Shown piece after piece: positions 60,080-64,000 of a stretch of DNA of 64,000 nt. This DNA comes from Adenanthera pavonina (Eukaryota; Streptophyta; Magnoliopsida; Fabales; Fabaceae). Position 1 is the stretch's first letter; every line of letters begins with the position of its first letter. The notes beneath the pieces are model-generated. The model was not told where the DNA came from and did not search any database. It worked only from the letters and a program-made list of their open reading frames with translations. Made by a program: the position numbers and the translations under genes. Where the stretch lies: the NCBI GenBank assembly GCA_026686845.1, contig JAIVEN010000016.1, forward strand, positions 5,101,501 through 5,165,500. The letters are read 5' to 3'.

Positions 60080-62679
60080 ATGGCGAACAAAGTCGATCCG
60101 AGCTCCGGCTTTTGCCCTCAAACCGGAACATTCCATAGTCTCCGGCCTGACGTCCCTCTCCCTCCACCCTCTCAACCTCTCTCCATTACCGACTACGCCC
60201 TCTCTCTCATTCCCCCGACCGCTTCCTCCACCGTGGTCCTCATCGACTCCGCCACCGACCGTCACGTCCCCTACTCTCTCTTCCTTCAACAAATCAAAAG
60301 CCTCGCCTCCTCTCTCGCGTCACTCACCCCTCTTTCCAAAGGCCACGTCGCCTTCATTCTCTCCCCCGCTTCTCTTCACATACCTGTTCTCTACTACTCG
60401 CTCTTGTCTCTAGGAGTCACCATTTCACCCGCTAACCCAATCGGCTCTGACTCTGAGGTCGCTCACCAGGTTGAACTCGCTCAACCCGTCGTCGCATTCG
60501 CTACCTCCACTACAGCTCACAAGATCCCTAAGCTTCAATACGGTACCGTCTTAATCGACTCGCCTGAGTTCCTTTCCATGATCAATGGAAGTTCTGGAAG
60601 TAATAATGCTGATAACAGGGGTGGAGGAAGAGTTCAGATGAGCCAATCTGACCGGGCAGCGATTCTCTTCTCATCTGGGACCACCGGAAGAGTGAAAGGT
60701 GTGTTATTGACACACGGGAATTTGATTGCCTTAATTGGGGGATTTTACCACCTGAGGCACCTGGTAGATCCAGTAGAGAATGAACCCGACCCGGTCTCCC
60801 TCTTCACTCTGCCACTTTTCCACGTGTTTGGGTTTTTCATGCTGATTAGGGCTATATCGATGGGGGAGACCTTGGTTTTGATGCAGAGGTTCGATTTCGA
60901 AGGGATGTTGAAGGCGGTAGAAAGGTACAAGATTACTTACATGCCAGTTTCGCCTCCGCTCATTGTGGCTCTGGCCAAGTCGGAGTTAGTGAACAAGTAC
61001 GACCTTAGCTCACTGAGGTTGCTGGGGTGCGGCGGCGCTCCGCTTGGCAAGGAGGTGGCCGAGAATTTCAATGCCAGATTCCCTGATGTGGAAATAGTGC
61101 AGGTGAGTCGCTTTTTTTTTTTTTTAAACGCTTAAATGCAACATCATTCTTTAAGGCCGGCTATATGTATGGATCATGCAATGGCATTGGTTCTATCAAA
61201 AACCATTTCTTAAATGTTGTTTTTTTTAATGAAATTAATGTTAGTTTTTTGCTTGTTTTAAGGATGCCATATTAGTATTTTAGACCTTTTTATGCTAATC
61301 TGACTCACCTGAATCATTTATTAAATCTCACCAAGAATGGAGTGTGAACCTATTGTTAGTAAGTCCTGAACCAGACAGGACATTACCTATTGCACATTTT
61401 GTTAGACATCCATTACTTACAATGCTAGACAAACAAATGTAGTGCCTTTTGCGATTTGTTTTATGATGTGGTTATTTCTTCGTCTTTTATGTCTCATTTA
61501 GAGCCTTAGAGGCCATTTGTTTGTGCATTTTTCTTCTTTTTTGTTGATTTGGTTGTAATGGTGAGACTAGGGTTATGGCCTGACTGAGAGTGGAGGAGGG
61601 GCAACGAGAATGATAGGACCTGAAGAGGCTAAGCGTCATGGCTCTGTGGGTCGACTTGCAGAGAATATGGAAGCCAAAATAGTGGATCCTGTGACTGGAG
61701 AGGCATTGCCACCTGGTCAGAAAGGGGAACTATGGTTGAAAGGCCCAACAATTATGAAAGGTGACCCATTATTTTCAGTGAAAAGATGAACTGGTTTTTT
61801 GGACCAATTGCACAAAAGGTTCTTAAATCCTAACTGTTAATGATGCCTATTGTGGGAGTGCAGGTTATGTAAGAAATGAGGAAGCAACGAAGGAGACATT
61901 GGATCCAGAGGGATGGCTCAAGACTGGAGATCTTTGTTATTTTGATTCTGATGGTTTCCTCTTCATTGTAGACAGGCTTAAGGAATTGATCAAATATAAG
62001 GCATATCAGGTGATTTTATTACTCTTGGCAAACTTCCTTTTTTCTCTTGGTGGCTATTGTTCAAGTCCATTATGCTCAGTATGTCTAAAATGAAATGCAG
62101 GTTCCTCCAGCTGAACTGGAACATATACTTCACACCCACCCTGAAATTGCTGATGCTGCCGTAGTTCCGTATGTATCTATTGCATAATCTTCTCTGAAAT
62201 TAGACCTGAAATTATGGAAAATCGTGAAGATGTCTGGGTTCATCTTTATGCTTAAAAAATAGAACTTCTTTTCCAATTTTTATTGAACAAGTTTTGCTGA
62301 CTCTGTTAAAAAATTCTGTGGGGTAGGTATCCTGATGAAGATGCAGGGCAGATTCCAATGGCCTTTGTGGTAAGAAAGCCTGGAAGCAACATCAACGCAG
62401 ATCAGATTATGGATTTTGTGGCAAAGCAGGTAGATATGCATCTCAACGTTTCTATTTTAAAATTTCAGATACTCATCATATTATACAGTTCCAGACTCCA
62501 GTTTATGTTCTTGTGCCTGAGTTCTGAACATTGAACTTGTCTTGTTCTTGCAGGTTGCACCATACAAGAAGATACGTCGTGTGGCTTTCATTAATGCTAT
62601 CCCAAAAAATCCGGCTGGCAAAATTTTGAGAAGAGAATTAGTTAATTCTGCTCTATCCAGTGGTTCTTCCAAATTATGA
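60080..62679 (+). CDS. 4-coumarate:CoA ligase-like protein, copy 2 (4CLL9-type, PTS1)
   Basis: Exons: 60,080-61,102; 61,571-61,760; 61,864-62,009; 62,101-62,168; 62,327-62,429; 62,554-62,679, GT-AG, in frame, 551 aa. Exons 2-6 have exactly the same lengths as in copy 1 (190, 146, 68, 103, 126). The AMP-binding motif FSSGTTGRVKG is at 197-207, GYGLTES at 342-348, GELWLKG follows, and the catalytic lysine of PAGKILRREL is at ~533. The C-terminus is SGSSKL, a peroxisomal signal. It resembles At5g63380 slightly more than copy 1 does by eye (for example NAIPKNPAGKILRREL and FGFFMLIRAISMGETL). The enzyme should adenylate a carboxylic acid and pass it to CoA in the peroxisome. No disabling change was seen. 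Confidence 0.94.
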
Positions 62680-63699
62680 TTGGCATGTCACACTTTCTTT
62701 TTGGGTATTGCCTTGTTATATTTTACTTGAGATTTCAGAATGTGATTTAAAACTGAGAAAAAATGTACAGCTAAATGAAGGTACCTGTCGGTGAAATGGT
62801 CTTCACCCCCATATTACTCGCTGGAAATTTTTTTTTATGAGGATGAGTTTTTATAGAATAAAAAATTATGTTTCGTATGTTATGAAAAGAAATAAATATT
62901 TTTTCCAAAATTTAATTTGGTTGGATGAAAATAGTGTGAGAAGGGGAAAAAAAAAACTGATCAAATGATTATAAGTTTATAACTATAGTTTATGAAATAA
63001 TTTTAAATAAGAATGTGGATGGTAATAAGAATAAAAATGTGAATGCGCTTTAAAATATTTATTATTAATTTTTAAACAAATTAAAAGACTTTTTATTAAA
63101 TGATATTATTTATGATATTTCTTTGGTAGAATAATAAAGAATATTGATTTTGATTCTCTAGATGTAGATTATCAACAAAAAGATATCGAAAAACATTTGA
63201 ACACTGGAGGTTGTTTTAATCATATATTTCAAGAATGCCTCACCATTTTATTGGCTTTTTGATAAAGTTAAGATTGTCACACAAGATAGAATTATGATTG
63301 ATGATGGAATGGAATCATAAATGCAAGAATCAACTAAACAAACCAACTTTTCTTGCGTATTGGGTTAGAAATATTTTCTGGGGCATAAAAACTAATATCT
63401 TATGGAGTGTTGAAAACAATTTTTAGATCCCTTCCAATTAGGCTTGTCAGTACATTCCAACATAAAAGTTGGTAGGACATGCTTTCTTGGCATATCGAAA
63501 CTTAATATTCATGTTTATTAATTCGAATTTGTTGGAGCTCTGACTGTAACGTTTGTTTAATAAGGCATTACTTTTAAATCGATGTGGTCCTTTTGGGTGT
63601 TAGATTGAATCTTGAATAAATAAATATTTTATCTGTTGCGGTCAATATTGAATTTTTATTTTGCTTGAATGTTTAAAATTATTATTAAATTGTAAGAAT
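62680..63699. other. 3' UTR of ligase copy 2 and intergenic DNA
   Basis: An AATAAA at about 62,857 could serve as poly(A) signal. The rest is AT-rich; parts after 63,180 may belong to the decayed LINE that follows. Confidence 0.4.
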
Positions 63700-63900
63700 A
63701 TATGCTCAATCACGATAATCCCAGTCCAATATCTCATAATTAACTCCTTGGTCTTCTCAATAACATTTCTATATGAGTGGCTTTTCGTGTTATCATGAGT
63801 TATAAGGTTAATAGTCTTTAAAGAGTCACTGCAAACACGTGCTCTCTCAAACCAACTAGCAAAGTTTGATTTGGGTGCTTCTTTTTTAATGGTAAAAGAA
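63700..63900 (-). mobile_element. LINE fragment: RNase H-like C-terminal domain
   Basis: On the minus strand the frame from about 63,880 to 63,710 reads ...SWFERARVCSDSLKTINLIT and SHSYRNVIEKTKELI. This is the SDSL...NLI pattern of the RNase H-like domain in plant LINE polyproteins. The fragment probably extends past 63,900, but the frame is broken by stops there. Confidence 0.6.
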
Positions 63901-64000
63901 AAAAGGATTTTTCATCTTCCAAATACCAATACGACAACTTCGACTAGTAGAACGGACCAGACATTGGATTTCAATGATTCTACCTTGACATAGATGCTGA

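Noticed and set aside
1..64000. CRISPR arrays, tRNA or rRNA genes, viral integrations
   Set aside because: No regularly spaced repeats, no cloverleaf or rRNA signature, and no viral proteins apart from the two LTR retrotransposon polyproteins were recognised by eye.

Overview
The window reads as nuclear chromosomal DNA of a eudicot plant. It is AT-rich, has small exons separated by GT-AG introns, plant housekeeping genes of eukaryotic type, and a dense load of plant transposon families. I see no rRNA, tRNA, CRISPR array, operon or viral genome. The species cannot be fixed from the sequence.

Layout. 1-8.2 kb is AT-rich non-coding DNA with degenerate TIR elements and a MITE. From 8.2 to 19.7 kb lies one broken host gene on the minus strand, a replication protein A 70 kDa-like (RPA1/DUF223-type) pseudogene. 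It has in-frame stops and frameshifts and is split by a Mutator-like TIR element (8,644-9,770) and by two large solo LTRs in convergent orientation (11,432-15,046 plus; 15,176-19,332 minus). The LTRs sit only 129 bp apart inside a single RPA exon. From 20.5 to 29.1 kb lies a decayed Ty1/copia element on the minus strand with a perfect GAATT target duplication. Its 5' LTR is split by a 2.4 kb hAT-like element that carries what look like exons of an unidentified host gene. Another TIR element follows at 29.1-30.9 kb.

The gene island. Three intact gene types occupy 31.6-46.8 kb on the plus strand: NOP56, a C/D-box snoRNP core protein (8 exons, 554 aa); a cytosolic or mitochondrial-type adenylate kinase (6 exons, 247 aa); and a 4-coumarate:CoA ligase-like, probably peroxisomal, acyl-CoA synthetase (6 exons, 556 aa, C-terminal SKL). 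A paralogue of the ligase (551 aa, also SKL) lies at 60.1-62.7 kb with five identical downstream exon lengths. Between the two copies are Stowaway-like MITEs, a hAT-like element (49.9-52.7 kb) containing a second copy of the MITE seen at 7.2 kb, and a full-length but dead Ty3/gypsy chromovirus (53,202-58,818). Adenylate kinase next to this ligase resembles the Arabidopsis At5g63400/At5g63380 neighbourhood as I remember it. A LINE RNase H fragment closes the window.

The intact genes serve unrelated jobs: ribosome biogenesis, adenylate balance and acyl activation. The most informative content is the nested-insertion history, where target duplications and interrupted reading frames allow the order of events to be read. 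I found no convincing evidence for an undescribed enzymatic or defence system.
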